From assembly GCA_017650305.1 (NCBI GenBank), contig JAGCFD010000007.1, positions 1-51,926 on the forward strand: a stretch of 51,926 nucleotides of DNA, in the 5' to 3' direction. The DNA is from Bacteroidales bacterium. Its GTDB lineage: Bacteria; Bacteroidota; Bacteroidia; Bacteroidales; WCHB1-69. The stretch's first letter is position 1. Each line of letters opens with the position of its first letter. Of this stretch, positions 7,263 to 14,887 are shown in pieces. The notes beneath the pieces were generated by a model. That model searched no databases and had not been told where the DNA came from. It saw only the letters and a program-made list of their open reading frames with translations. The position numbers were made by a program, and so were the translations under genes.

Positions 7263-7411
7263 CATGTCCTTATATGCTTGATGTCACACATTCGCGGCGA
7301 CACATTCTCTTCACCATAGCACGGTTCGTCTGCACCGCAAGGATAAGTGCGGGCGTTCATTCCCTTGCAATATGCTCCTTTCAATAACTCTTGCGAGGTT
7401 ATAGGGAGCAT
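7262..7411 (-). CDS. Possible cysteine-rich 49-residue peptide
   Basis: The minus strand of the 233-base gap between two plus-strand genes has an open frame starting MLPITSQELLKGAYCKG and ending CDIKHIRT, with four cysteines (GAYCKG, YPCGA, EPCYG, RMCDI). The composition looks protein-like, and the stop lies exactly at the edge of the terminator hairpin. Against it: the open frame also extends upstream of the Met without another start, there is no clear ribosome site or promoter box on this strand, and I do not recognise the family. It could be a small cysteine-rich protein, a relic C-terminus of a lost gene, or chance. It is divergent from a radical SAM gene. Confidence 0.3.
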   Translation of the reverse strand: MLPITSQELLKGAYCKGMNARTYPCGADEPCYGEENVSPRMCDIKHIRT

Positions 7412-7456
7412 GTCCTTCCTGGACACTGCCAGTATCCATCATAATGGAAAAAAGTA

Positions 7457-7465
7457 TATTTTTGC
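7457..7465 (+). promoter_or_regulatory. -7 box for the radical SAM cassette
   Basis: TATTTTTGC, 20 bases before the ATG at 7486. It falls inside the open frame that begins at 7444, arguing that the first 14 codons of that frame are not translated. Confidence 0.5.
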
Positions 7466-7485
7466 CGGCCGATAAACTTCGCATT

Positions 7486-8388
7486 ATGATGATATTTTAT
7501 CTTGCCAGTTGGTTTTTTCAGACACGATTTTTAGGGAAAGAGAAGCCCTTGCAGACGGTGCTGTTCATCACCGACCAATGCAATCTCTCCTGCAAGCACT
7601 GCAGTGTCTTCAACCATCAGAACCCTACCTCCAAAAGTTATGAGCAGATCAAGGAAGAGTTGCAATACTCCTACAGGTTAGGCTCCCGCTTTGTGGACTT
7701 TGAAGGTGGCGAGCCCACGCTTTGGCGCGAAGGGGAGCGCAACTTGAACGACCTCATCGACCTGGCCAAGGAGATCGGCTTCTTCACGAGCACCGTGACC
7801 ACCAATGCCCAGCGGCCCTTCGGATGGCTGAGAGCCAACTCCATCTGGGTCAGCATGGATGGCATTCACGAATACCACGAGGCGGTGCGCGGCCAAGGCA
7901 CCTTTGACAAGCTCATAGAGAACGTCCAGGCTTCCGGGCACAAGGCCCTCAGCGCAAACATGGTCATCGACTCCAACAACTACGTCAACGTAGCCGAAAC
8001 GCTGGAGTTCGTCAAGAAGACCTCAGCCTTCAAAAGCATCGCCTTCAACTTCTACACCCCTGCCTTCCAGAAAGAGGAGGACCCGCTCATCCTCGACTGG
8101 GACAAGCGTCGTGAGGTCATTGACTATCTCATCGCGCAGAAGAGAGCCGGTGCTCCCATTATGAACAGCCGTTCCGGATTGAAGAAGATGAAGGACCTGA
8201 GTTTCAAAAAGGTCTGCTGGATGTGCAACTATATCCTTCCTGACGGCACGCGTTTGAACGAATGCGTGGGCAAGAGCTACAACGTCTGCGACCAGTGCGG
8301 CTTCTGCATGGCCGGCGAGATGCGCAGCGTCATGAACTTCTGTCCTGACACCCTGTTGTCGGGCCTTAACTTACGACAAAAAAACTGA
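7486..8388 (+). CDS. Radical SAM enzyme with C-terminal cysteine cluster
   Basis: A 300-residue protein (start 7486; ATG at 7489 is equally possible). The radical SAM motif CNLSCKHC gives Cys32, Cys36 and Cys39 for the catalytic 4Fe-4S cluster. The GGEPTLW motif follows for SAM binding. The C-terminus carries seven cysteines (about residues 244, 247, 260, 268, 271, 274, 286), suggesting at least one auxiliary cluster of SPASM or HpnH/DUF3463 type. The N-terminal MMIFYLASWFF stretch is hydrophobic and may contact the membrane. It is the first gene of a four-gene cassette and ends 5 bases before lplA. The substrate is unknown; it is not lipoyl synthase, whose double cysteine motif is absent. 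Confidence 0.8.
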   Translation: MMIFYLASWFFQTRFLGKEKPLQTVLFITDQCNLSCKHCSVFNHQNPTSKSYEQIKEELQYSYRLGSRFVDFEGGEPTLWREGERNLNDLIDLAKEIGFFTSTVTTNAQRPFGWLRANSIWVSMDGIHEYHEAVRGQGTFDKLIENVQASGHKALSANMVIDSNNYVNVAETLEFVKKTSAFKSIAFNFYTPAFQKEEDPLILDWDKRREVIDYLIAQKRAGAPIMNSRSGLKKMKDLSFKKVCWMCNYILPDGTRLNECVGKSYNVCDQCGFCMAGEMRSVMNFCPDTLLSGLNLRQKN

Positions 8389-8393
8389 AAACG

Positions 8394-9377
8394 ATGCGCA
8401 TACTTTGGCTTGACACACAAGATCCCTTCTTCAACCTGGCTGCGGAGGAGTACCTGCTCAAGGAGACGGAGGAAGACATCTTCATGTTATGGCAGAATGC
8501 CGATTCCGTCATCATTGGTCGTTACCAGAACACCATGGCGGAAGTGAATATGGAATTCATAGAATCGCACCATGTCACCGTGGCGCGGCGCATCACGGGT
8601 GGCGGGGCCGTATTCCACGACCTCGGCAACCTCAACTTCACCTTCATCCAGCAGGTACAACCCCATGAGAAAGAGGTGGATTTTCAGCGCTACCTGACGC
8701 CCATTGTGGACGCCCTACGGTCGCTGAACGTGCCCGCCGAGTTCTCGGGACGCAACGACCTGACCATCGAGGGCCGGAAGATCTCCGGCAACGCTATGGT
8801 CTTCTATCAAGACCGTGTCCTGGAGCACGGAACCCTGCTCTTCTCCACCATCCCCGACCACCTGGCCGCAGCCCTGAAGGTGGATCCCGCCAAATTCTCC
8901 GACAAGGCTGTCAAGTCGGTACGCAGTCGGGTAACCAACATCTCCGAGCATCTGTCCGCACCCATGACGGTCACTGCCTTCAAAGACTACCTGCTTCGAT
9001 ACATGACGGAACAGTGGCAGGTACCCGTCAGCTCTCTCACAACCGAAGAGACGAGCCGTATCCGGCAAATGGCGGATGCCAAGAACGCCACTTGGAAATG
9101 GAATTTCGGAAAGTCTCCGCAATATGCCTACCAGCAAAAGCTCCGCACCAAAGGCGGCTCCCTGGAGGTGCTGATGAATGTCCAAAACGGAATCATCCAA
9201 GATATTCGATTCTACGGTGACTTCTTCTCCTCGCGCGACCCCGAAGAGCTCTCCCGAATCCTGACGGGCCAGTCGCACAATAGAAAAACCATCATGGACA
9301 TATTGCAAGATCTCGACATATCCACCTTTTTCAACAATGTAACCAAAGAAGAATTTATTTCCCTATTGTCCATATAA
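8394..9377 (+). CDS. lplA: Lipoate-protein ligase A
   Basis: This cytosolic enzyme activates free lipoate with ATP and attaches it to a lysine of lipoyl-carrier proteins (dehydrogenase E2 or glycine-cleavage H protein). The 327-residue protein has the family motifs RRITGGGAVFHD (residues 65-76), which binds the lipoyl-AMP tail, and GRKISGNA with Lys129 as the conserved ligase lysine. The usual C-terminal accessory domain is present (WKWNFGKSP onward). It lies 5 bases after the radical SAM gene and overlaps the next gene by one base. Its place in this cassette is unusual and could mean that the radical SAM partner acts on a lipoyl or acyl substrate, but that is inference. Confidence 0.92.
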   Translation: MRILWLDTQDPFFNLAAEEYLLKETEEDIFMLWQNADSVIIGRYQNTMAEVNMEFIESHHVTVARRITGGGAVFHDLGNLNFTFIQQVQPHEKEVDFQRYLTPIVDALRSLNVPAEFSGRNDLTIEGRKISGNAMVFYQDRVLEHGTLLFSTIPDHLAAALKVDPAKFSDKAVKSVRSRVTNISEHLSAPMTVTAFKDYLLRYMTEQWQVPVSSLTTEETSRIRQMADAKNATWKWNFGKSPQYAYQQKLRTKGGSLEVLMNVQNGIIQDIRFYGDFFSSRDPEELSRILTGQSHNRKTIMDILQDLDISTFFNNVTKEEFISLLSI

Positions 9378-10405
9378 TGAAAAAGACATCCTTCCTTATC
9401 CTATTCACTATTATTTGTTACGGTTTTGTTGTCGCACAAACTCAATTACCCAATGCCAACTTCGAACAGTGGACAGTGGTCACACCTGGCAAGGCAGTAC
9501 CGACGGGATGGCACACCTTCAGTGATGGCGACTGCCGGCTGTCGGGACTGGTCTCCATTGGCTGCAGCACAGGCAAGAAGAACCACAGCAGTCGCGTTTC
9601 AGGCCATCACGGCTACGCGTGCGAGATAACGGCCTCTTCCATTTTAGGCATCGTGGCCAATGGTGCGATGACCACCGGCCAGATGGTGTTGGCTTCCACC
9701 ACGCCCAAGGACACCATCAACATCATCTATTCCGACATTCACAACAAGGTAGGGAAAAACGGCTATGCCAGATTCACCGGCCGTCCCGACTCCGTCTATA
9801 TGTGGTGCAAGGTGTCTGTTAAAAAGAGCACCAGCACACCCTCCTGCAAGATCCATCTGCATGGAGACGTGGCCTACGTGGACGTGCCCAAGCACACGCC
9901 GGGCGTGCCGCAAGAGGGCAAGATAGCCAATGCCTTCTGCACCTTTGCCGGACATAACGACGGGCTATGGCATCAGTACAGGTTCCCCTTTGTCTATTAC
10001 GACAGCAAGGGCAACGTCACCAAGTCGAGAAGCCGGCAGCCGAGCTATGTGTTGGCCTCCTTCAGCACCAACAAGGTACCCGGGGCGGGCAACTCCGGCG
10101 ACAAGTTAGCCTTTGACGACATCGTCATGATCTACAACAAGCGGTTGTCCCAAATCTACCTCGACGGCCAGCCCTTGGAGTTCTTCCATCCCGACTGTGA
10201 CCGCTACGAGTTGTATGCCTCGTTCGAAGGCATTCCCTTCATCAGTGCGGAGGCGGCCTCGCCCAATGCCACCGTCAGCGTGGAGCAGGCGCGGGCCGAG
10301 AATGGCTACGCCGCCACCATCACGGTGACCCATGATGACGGAGAGAAAACCTACGCCCTAACCTTCACCCCAGAAAGCAACATGCTGTTAGTCGCACGCC
10401 CCTAA
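9377..10405 (+). CDS. Exported PCMD-domain protein
   Basis: A 342-residue protein with a signal peptide (MKKTSFLILFTIICYGFVVA cleaved near AQT). A Bacteroidetes PCMD domain (putative carbohydrate metabolism domain) is suggested by LPNANFEQWT near the start, the TGW motif, and KLAFDDIVMIYNKRL close to the end of a jelly-roll-like domain. PCMD proteins are usually surface or periplasmic and are thought to bind glycans, without a proven activity. The ATG overlaps the lplA stop by one base (TAATG), and the ATP-grasp-like gene follows after 4 bases. An extracytoplasmic protein translationally coupled to two cytosolic enzymes is odd. Confidence 0.7.
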   Translation: MKKTSFLILFTIICYGFVVAQTQLPNANFEQWTVVTPGKAVPTGWHTFSDGDCRLSGLVSIGCSTGKKNHSSRVSGHHGYACEITASSILGIVANGAMTTGQMVLASTTPKDTINIIYSDIHNKVGKNGYARFTGRPDSVYMWCKVSVKKSTSTPSCKIHLHGDVAYVDVPKHTPGVPQEGKIANAFCTFAGHNDGLWHQYRFPFVYYDSKGNVTKSRSRQPSYVLASFSTNKVPGAGNSGDKLAFDDIVMIYNKRLSQIYLDGQPLEFFHPDCDRYELYASFEGIPFISAEAASPNATVSVEQARAENGYAATITVTHDDGEKTYALTFTPESNMLLVARP

Positions 10406-10409
10406 GCTT

Positions 10410-11540
10410 ATGCTCTACGTCTTCAATCCCGAACACGATTACGCCTTGGCCAACAACGGTCCGCACTTTGTGCCCTTGGACTCGGCCATCCGTTTTGCTC
10501 GGGAGTGCGCCCCCTTCCTTCGCTTCCTCATCCATGCTGACGACTGCATCTTTTTACCATACCATGAGGAAATGCGCTACATGACTGCTGACGGGCAATC
10601 GGCTGACAGGCCACCCATTGGCACACCCGTGCGCCCGTGGGGATGGGATCCTTTGGTGCTCTATCAACTACAGAACGAAGGTTTTTGCACGGAAAGCAGT
10701 ATGGCCGGACAAGTGCAGCGCATCCGGGAGCTCGCCCACCGCCGCACAGCCAGCGCCGCCATGGAGTATCTTCGCGACACGTTGCCGGCGGCCAATCAGG
10801 TGCCCCTGTCCGCCTTGGAGATTCAGAGACCTCAAGATGTCGAAGCATTCATCGCACAGCATCACGACGTCATCTTCAAATCTCCCTATTCCGGCAACGG
10901 GCGCGGACATCTTTACGCCCACGGCGAGTGCTCCCCCACCCTGTTACGGCAAATCACAGGGGTCATCAAACGACAGGGGTCCATCATGGCTGAGCCCATG
11001 TACCAAATCATCCAAGACTTCGCCATGGAGTTCTTCTGCCATCAGCAGAGAGTCTCTTTTGCCGGCTACTCCCTTTTCGAGACCCAGCATTACGGCTACT
11101 CCGGCAACCTGCTCCAATCCAACCTGGAGATCGAAAAACAAATCCTACATCATATATCCATAGAGCAACTGACAGCGACACGGGACTGCATCCTGTCGTT
11201 CCTGCAGAATCGGATAGCCCCGGACTACGAAGGGCCGCTTGGCGTGGACATGTGTCTGTACCAACATCCGGATGGTGTTCGGTTAAATCCGATGATCGAG
11301 ATCAACTTGAGGATGACGATGGGGTTGGCGGCCAGGATACTCCATGATCGGCACGTGCACCCCGAAGCGACTGGGGTCATGCGTATTGAATACCGGCCTC
11401 AAGGTCTATTGGACTTCATTCGTCAACAGGGAAAAGAGCATCCATGGAAATCCATCGATGGACGTTGGCGTGCCGGATTCCGGACTCTGACGCCTGTAAG
11501 TGAGGAGACGCAATATGCGGTCTGCGTTTGGCTATCGTAA
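10410..11540 (+). CDS. ATP-grasp-like protein, function unknown
   Basis: A 376-residue cytosolic protein beginning MLYVFNPEHDYALANN. It shows ATP-grasp features: FKSPYSGNGRG (156-166) as the lysine plus glycine-rich nucleotide loop, AEP at 194-196, GVDMCLY (278-284), and NPMIEINLRMTMG (293-305), where Glu297 and Asn299 match the usual metal-binding E-x-N. ATP-grasp enzymes join a carboxylate to an amine or thiol through an acyl phosphate; the substrate here cannot be read from the sequence. I know similar proteins only as Bacteroidales hypotheticals. It is the last gene of the cassette. Its 3' end overlaps the 3' end of the opposite MFS gene by 9 bases. Confidence 0.65.
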   Translation: MLYVFNPEHDYALANNGPHFVPLDSAIRFARECAPFLRFLIHADDCIFLPYHEEMRYMTADGQSADRPPIGTPVRPWGWDPLVLYQLQNEGFCTESSMAGQVQRIRELAHRRTASAAMEYLRDTLPAANQVPLSALEIQRPQDVEAFIAQHHDVIFKSPYSGNGRGHLYAHGECSPTLLRQITGVIKRQGSIMAEPMYQIIQDFAMEFFCHQQRVSFAGYSLFETQHYGYSGNLLQSNLEIEKQILHHISIEQLTATRDCILSFLQNRIAPDYEGPLGVDMCLYQHPDGVRLNPMIEINLRMTMGLAARILHDRHVHPEATGVMRIEYRPQGLLDFIRQQGKEHPWKSIDGRWRAGFRTLTPVSEETQYAVCVWLS

Positions 11541-12731
11541 CCTATTGGCCAGATAGCTCTTGCGGACGTAGGCGAAGAAGGCAATCACACCGACCAGGTT
11601 TACGACCCAAGCGGTCAAGAAGGCGCTCATATAGTTGAAGTGTTCCACCACGACACCGCCCACGAGGGTGCCGAGGCCCACGCCAATATCCCAGCTGATG
11701 AGGATAGAGGAGTTGGCTGTGCCACGCTGGGAATGTGGCGCCAAGTTGATGAACATATTCTGGTAGGCGGGCCACATGTGACCATTGCCCAATCCGACAA
11801 TCAGCGCAGCTGCGTAGTAGCCGAAGGGATTCTGCAAGATCGCAAAGACCAGATAGCCGACCAGGGAGACCGACACGCCGAGGGATGCGTTCTGCACCAC
11901 CTTACCCTGACGCAAGGTGCGGCTTCCAATCAGACGGGAGAGGATCAGGCCGGTGGAGAGCAGCATGAAGAAGAGGGCCGCCCCACCGGAGATATCCAAG
12001 ACCTCCTTGCCATAAATCGCCACATAGGTTGCCATCACACCGTAGGAGAAGGCAAAGCACATCATCGTCAATCCTTCGCTCCAGCCCTTCAGGAGAAAGA
12101 AGCGGTCAAAGGAGAGTTTCTTCTTATCCTTGACGAGAGGACGTTCTTTGAGGTCCAGCGTGGAGTTGATGGCAAAGCCGATCGCAGACGTGATAAGGGA
12201 GAGCCAGAAGAGGACATCGTAATTATGACACTGTTGCAGGATATAGATGGCCAGTGCGGGGGCGATGGCCGAGGCGAGATTATTACTCAGGCCATAATAG
12301 CCGATGCCTTCCGCCCGGCGGGTCGGATGCAGCACATCGATAGCTACTGTGCTGTTGGCCACCGTGGCCGATCCGAAGGGAGCGCCGTGCAACGTCCTCA
12401 CAATCGCAAACAACAACAGGCTCCCCGCAAAGAGATAACCGGCAAAGAAGATACTGAAAAGGCCATAGCAGACCAGCAAGACCATCTTCCGCGGGAAACT
12501 ATCGACGAAGAAACCGCTGAAGGGCCGTATCAACAAGGCGAGCAAAGTATAGCCGGACAAGACGATGCCGATCGTGTCCTTGCTGGCAGCGAAAGTGTCC
12601 TTCAGATACAACGGCAACAGCGGGGTCAGCAACATGAAAGAGAAAAAGATCATGAAGTTTGCCACCCACACCTTGACATAGTTTTTGTTCCAAAGGGGCA
12701 CCAAAGTCGCATTGTCATTCATCGAATCCAT
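11532..12731 (-). CDS. Major facilitator superfamily transporter
   Basis: A 399-residue inner-membrane protein with about 12 hydrophobic helices in two groups of six and a polar central loop near residue 200 (LKERPLVKDKKKLSF). Sequence after the second helix, SGFFVDSFPRKMVLL, matches the MFS loop 2-3 motif G-x-x-x-D-x-x-x-R-K. Overall it resembles drug or sugar efflux permeases of the YhhS/AraJ type. The substrate is not known. The gene is divergent from the metal-efflux permease with a compact back-to-back promoter pair. The start could also be three codons downstream (MNDN). Confidence 0.85.
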   Translation of the reverse strand: MDSMNDNATLVPLWNKNYVKVWVANFMIFFSFMLLTPLLPLYLKDTFAASKDTIGIVLSGYTLLALLIRPFSGFFVDSFPRKMVLLVCYGLFSIFFAGYLFAGSLLLFAIVRTLHGAPFGSATVANSTVAIDVLHPTRRAEGIGYYGLSNNLASAIAPALAIYILQQCHNYDVLFWLSLITSAIGFAINSTLDLKERPLVKDKKKLSFDRFFLLKGWSEGLTMMCFAFSYGVMATYVAIYGKEVLDISGGAALFFMLLSTGLILSRLIGSRTLRQGKVVQNASLGVSVSLVGYLVFAILQNPFGYYAAALIVGLGNGHMWPAYQNMFINLAPHSQRGTANSSILISWDIGVGLGTLVGGVVVEHFNYMSAFLTAWVVNLVGVIAFFAYVRKSYLANRLR

Positions 12732-12778
12732 CTATTACGGCCTATCTGTCAATGTATTACAAAATCCTTAAGCGTATG

Positions 12779-12809
12779 GCAAAAATAGCAATAAATGTAG
12801 TATTTTTGC
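12779..12809. promoter_or_regulatory. Back-to-back -7 boxes for the MFS and metal-efflux genes
   Basis: Minus-strand TATTTTTGC at 12779-12787 serves the MFS gene (start 12731). Plus-strand TATTTTTGC at 12801-12809 serves the permease (start 12828). Only 13 bases separate the boxes, so the two -33 regions must interleave. Confidence 0.5.
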
Positions 12810-12827
12810 CACCTGACACTAAAAAAT

Positions 12828-14057
12828 ATGCTCAAGGATTTCCTCTTGTCACTACTGATGGTTGTCAATGCCATGTCTCCCTACCTGCTTTTCGGCTTTT
12901 TAGTGGCTGGTATCCTGCATGTCTTTGTCCCTAAGAAATTCTATCGCAACTATCTGACGAAGCCCGATTTCAAGTCAGTGTTATGGGCATCCATTTTGGG
13001 CATACCATTACCGTTGTGTTCCTGTGGCGTCATTCCAACGGCGGTAGGTTTGCGTAACGAGAAGGCTTCTCCGGGCGCGGTGGCATCGTTCCTCATTGCC
13101 ACGCCCCAGACAGGCATCGACTCCATCTTGGCGACCTTCTCCCTGATGGGTATCGGCTTTGCCATCGTGCGCCCATGCGCCGCGCTCATCACAGGCATCT
13201 GCGGCGGTCTGCTAATCAACCGTCTTATCAAGCATCAGCCGGAAGAGGCACATACAGAACCAGACATCCCTGAGAAAAGTGCTGGCAACAAGCTGATTTC
13301 CGTATTCAAGTATTCGTATGTCAACATGATACAGGACATCGGGCCGAGGCTGGTACTGGGCCTGATATTGGCTGCCGTCATCCAAGTGGCTGTTCCGGAC
13401 GCCTTTTTCCTGCAGTTTGGTTCCCAGCCATTCATACAGATGCTGGCCATGTTGGCTGTGGCAGTCCCCATGTACATCTGTTCCACCGGCAGCATACCCA
13501 TTGCGGCCGCGCTCATCGCCAAAGGGCTGACTCCCGGGGCAGCCTTCGTACTCCTGATGGCCGGTCCTGCCGTCAATCTCGGCTCCATGCTGGTGATTCA
13601 CAAGACGATGGGACGCAAGTTCACCGTCATCTACCTCGCCACCATCATCGTCGGCGCTGTTTTCTTCGGACTACTGCTCAACGAGTTTGACGGGTTGTTG
13701 CACTTCACCCACTTCTCCTCGGCCAGTTGCTGCTCTGCAGAGGGGCCTTACTCCTTCCCGCCCTTCAAGACGGTCTGCAGCACCCTTTTGATTTTGTTTA
13801 TCCTTAATGCTTTTATCATGAAACTATTCCAACGATTCAAGAAAGAACCCGCCACGCCCACATCTCAAATCTTCAAGGTGGAGGGCATGCACTGCAACCA
13901 CTGCAAGGCTTCTGTGGAGAATGCCATCAAACAACTGAAAGGTGTCACCGACGTACAGGTGAACCTGGAACAGAAAACCGTCGCCGTAGAGGGCACTGCC
14001 TCTGCCGAGAAGATCCGAGAGGCCATCGTAAAAAGTGGTTTTGAAGTAATGGCATAA
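12828..14057 (+). CDS. SO_0444-type metal efflux permease with C-terminal HMA domain
   Basis: A 409-residue protein with two blocks of transmembrane helices typical of the ArsP/DUF318 permease fold. The characteristic LPLCSCGVIP (Cys64, Cys66) and the repeat-related YICSTGSIPIAA are both present. A cysteine pair SASCCSAE lies in a loop before the last helix. The C-terminal ~62 residues are a heavy-metal-associated domain with GMHCNHC (Cys356, Cys359) that would bind Cu(I) or Zn(II). The fusion suggests that the HMA domain hands metal to the permease for export across the inner membrane. Family members are annotated as Cu/Zn efflux transporters; organo-arsenic export by ArsP relatives is the alternative. 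Confidence 0.85.
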   Translation: MLKDFLLSLLMVVNAMSPYLLFGFLVAGILHVFVPKKFYRNYLTKPDFKSVLWASILGIPLPLCSCGVIPTAVGLRNEKASPGAVASFLIATPQTGIDSILATFSLMGIGFAIVRPCAALITGICGGLLINRLIKHQPEEAHTEPDIPEKSAGNKLISVFKYSYVNMIQDIGPRLVLGLILAAVIQVAVPDAFFLQFGSQPFIQMLAMLAVAVPMYICSTGSIPIAAALIAKGLTPGAAFVLLMAGPAVNLGSMLVIHKTMGRKFTVIYLATIIVGAVFFGLLLNEFDGLLHFTHFSSASCCSAEGPYSFPPFKTVCSTLLILFILNAFIMKLFQRFKKEPATPTSQIFKVEGMHCNHCKASVENAIKQLKGVTDVQVNLEQKTVAVEGTASAEKIREAIVKSGFEVMA

Positions 14058-14072
14058 TTCACGGAGTTTTAT

Positions 14073-14081
14073 TATCTTTGC
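14073..14081 (+). promoter_or_regulatory. -7 box for the zinc metallopeptidase
   Basis: TATCTTTGC, 24 bases before the ATG at 14105. It overlaps the longer open frame from 14078 and so decides the start. Confidence 0.5.
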
Positions 14082-14104
14082 AGCTTCAAATAAAACACAT
14101 CATT

Positions 14105-14791
14105 ATGGCAATCTATTGGATTATCTTTATCGTATTCATGGTGTTGAGTCTCATCGTGAGCCAGACCTTGAACGCCCGCATTCAGAAATACAGCAAGATC
14201 CGCATCAGCAGTGGCCTTACGGGCCGTGAGATCGCGGAGAAGATGCTGCACGACCACGGCATTTACGACGTGCAGGTGATCAGCACGCAAGGCACGCTTA
14301 CAGACCACTACAACCCAGAGACCAAGACGGTCAACTTGAGTCAGGACATCTACTCTGGCAACAGCATTGCCAGTGCTGCCGTGGCGGCACACGAGTGCGG
14401 CCATGCCGTGCAGCACGCCACCGCCTACCGTTGGCTGACCATGCGGAGCAAGATGGTCCCGATGGTGCAGATCGGCTCTAAATGGTCCCAATGGATCCTG
14501 CTGGCCGGCATGATCATCCTGAGCCTCTCACCTTTCTTGGGCAGATGGATACTCTTCTTGGGCATTGCGTTATTCGCACTCACCACGCTGTTCTCCATCA
14601 TCACCCTTCCGGTGGAGTACAACGCCTCCGCCCGTGCCGTCGCATGGCTCGACCAGACCGGCATGACCAACGGCCAGGAGAATGAGCAGGCCAAGGACGC
14701 CCTCAAATGGGCCGCCCGCACCTACCTCATCGCCGCCCTCTCCTCGCTGGCCACCCTGCTGTACTATATTTCTATTCTGAACAGAAGATAG
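14105..14791 (+). CDS. Membrane zinc metallopeptidase, YugP family
   Basis: A 228-residue membrane protein. One N-terminal helix (MAIYWIIFIVFMVLSLIVS) is followed by a cytosolic domain with AAHECGH at residues 94-100, where His96, Glu97 and His100 form the zinc site. Two further helices occupy about residues 130-170 and a last one lies near the C-terminus. YNASARAVAWL and the sequence around it match the family end. These are the neutral zinc metallopeptidases of PF04298 (YugP), whose substrates are undefined. The start at 14105 is chosen over a frame opening nine codons earlier because of the promoter box. A short heptamer-like repeat follows the stop. Confidence 0.88.
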   Translation: MAIYWIIFIVFMVLSLIVSQTLNARIQKYSKIRISSGLTGREIAEKMLHDHGIYDVQVISTQGTLTDHYNPETKTVNLSQDIYSGNSIASAAVAAHECGHAVQHATAYRWLTMRSKMVPMVQIGSKWSQWILLAGMIILSLSPFLGRWILFLGIALFALTTLFSIITLPVEYNASARAVAWLDQTGMTNGQENEQAKDALKWAARTYLIAALSSLATLLYYISILNRR

Positions 14792-14794
14792 ATG

Positions 14795-14835
14795 TTGGCT
14801 GTTGGCCATTAGCTATTAGCCATTGGCATTTGGCT
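14795..14835. repeat. Short-period TTGGC/TTAGC intergenic repeat
   Basis: A run of related 7-base units (TTGGCTG, TTGGCCA, TTAGCTA, TTAGCCA, TTGGCAT, TTGGCT) starts four bases after a stop codon. Similar clusters lie at 25411-25453 and 35368-35460. Confidence 0.7.
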
Positions 14836-14887
14836 ACAAATCCCCTCATCCTAAAAATTTGAATTTTAAATCATCAACAATCCATTC

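Noticed and set aside
7444-7485. Longer N-terminus for the radical SAM protein
   Set aside because: The -7 box TATTTTTGC at 7457-7465 lies inside these codons, so transcription probably begins after them.
7486-8388. Lipoyl synthase (LipA) as the identity of the radical SAM gene next to lplA
   Set aside because: LipA has two separate cysteine triads with C-x4-C-x5-C near the N-terminus; this protein has one CxxxCxxC and a different C-terminal cluster.
11640-12788. 382-codon ORF opposite the MFS transporter
   Set aside because: The minus-strand frame has clear transmembrane helices and an MFS motif; the plus-strand frame is its polar shadow.
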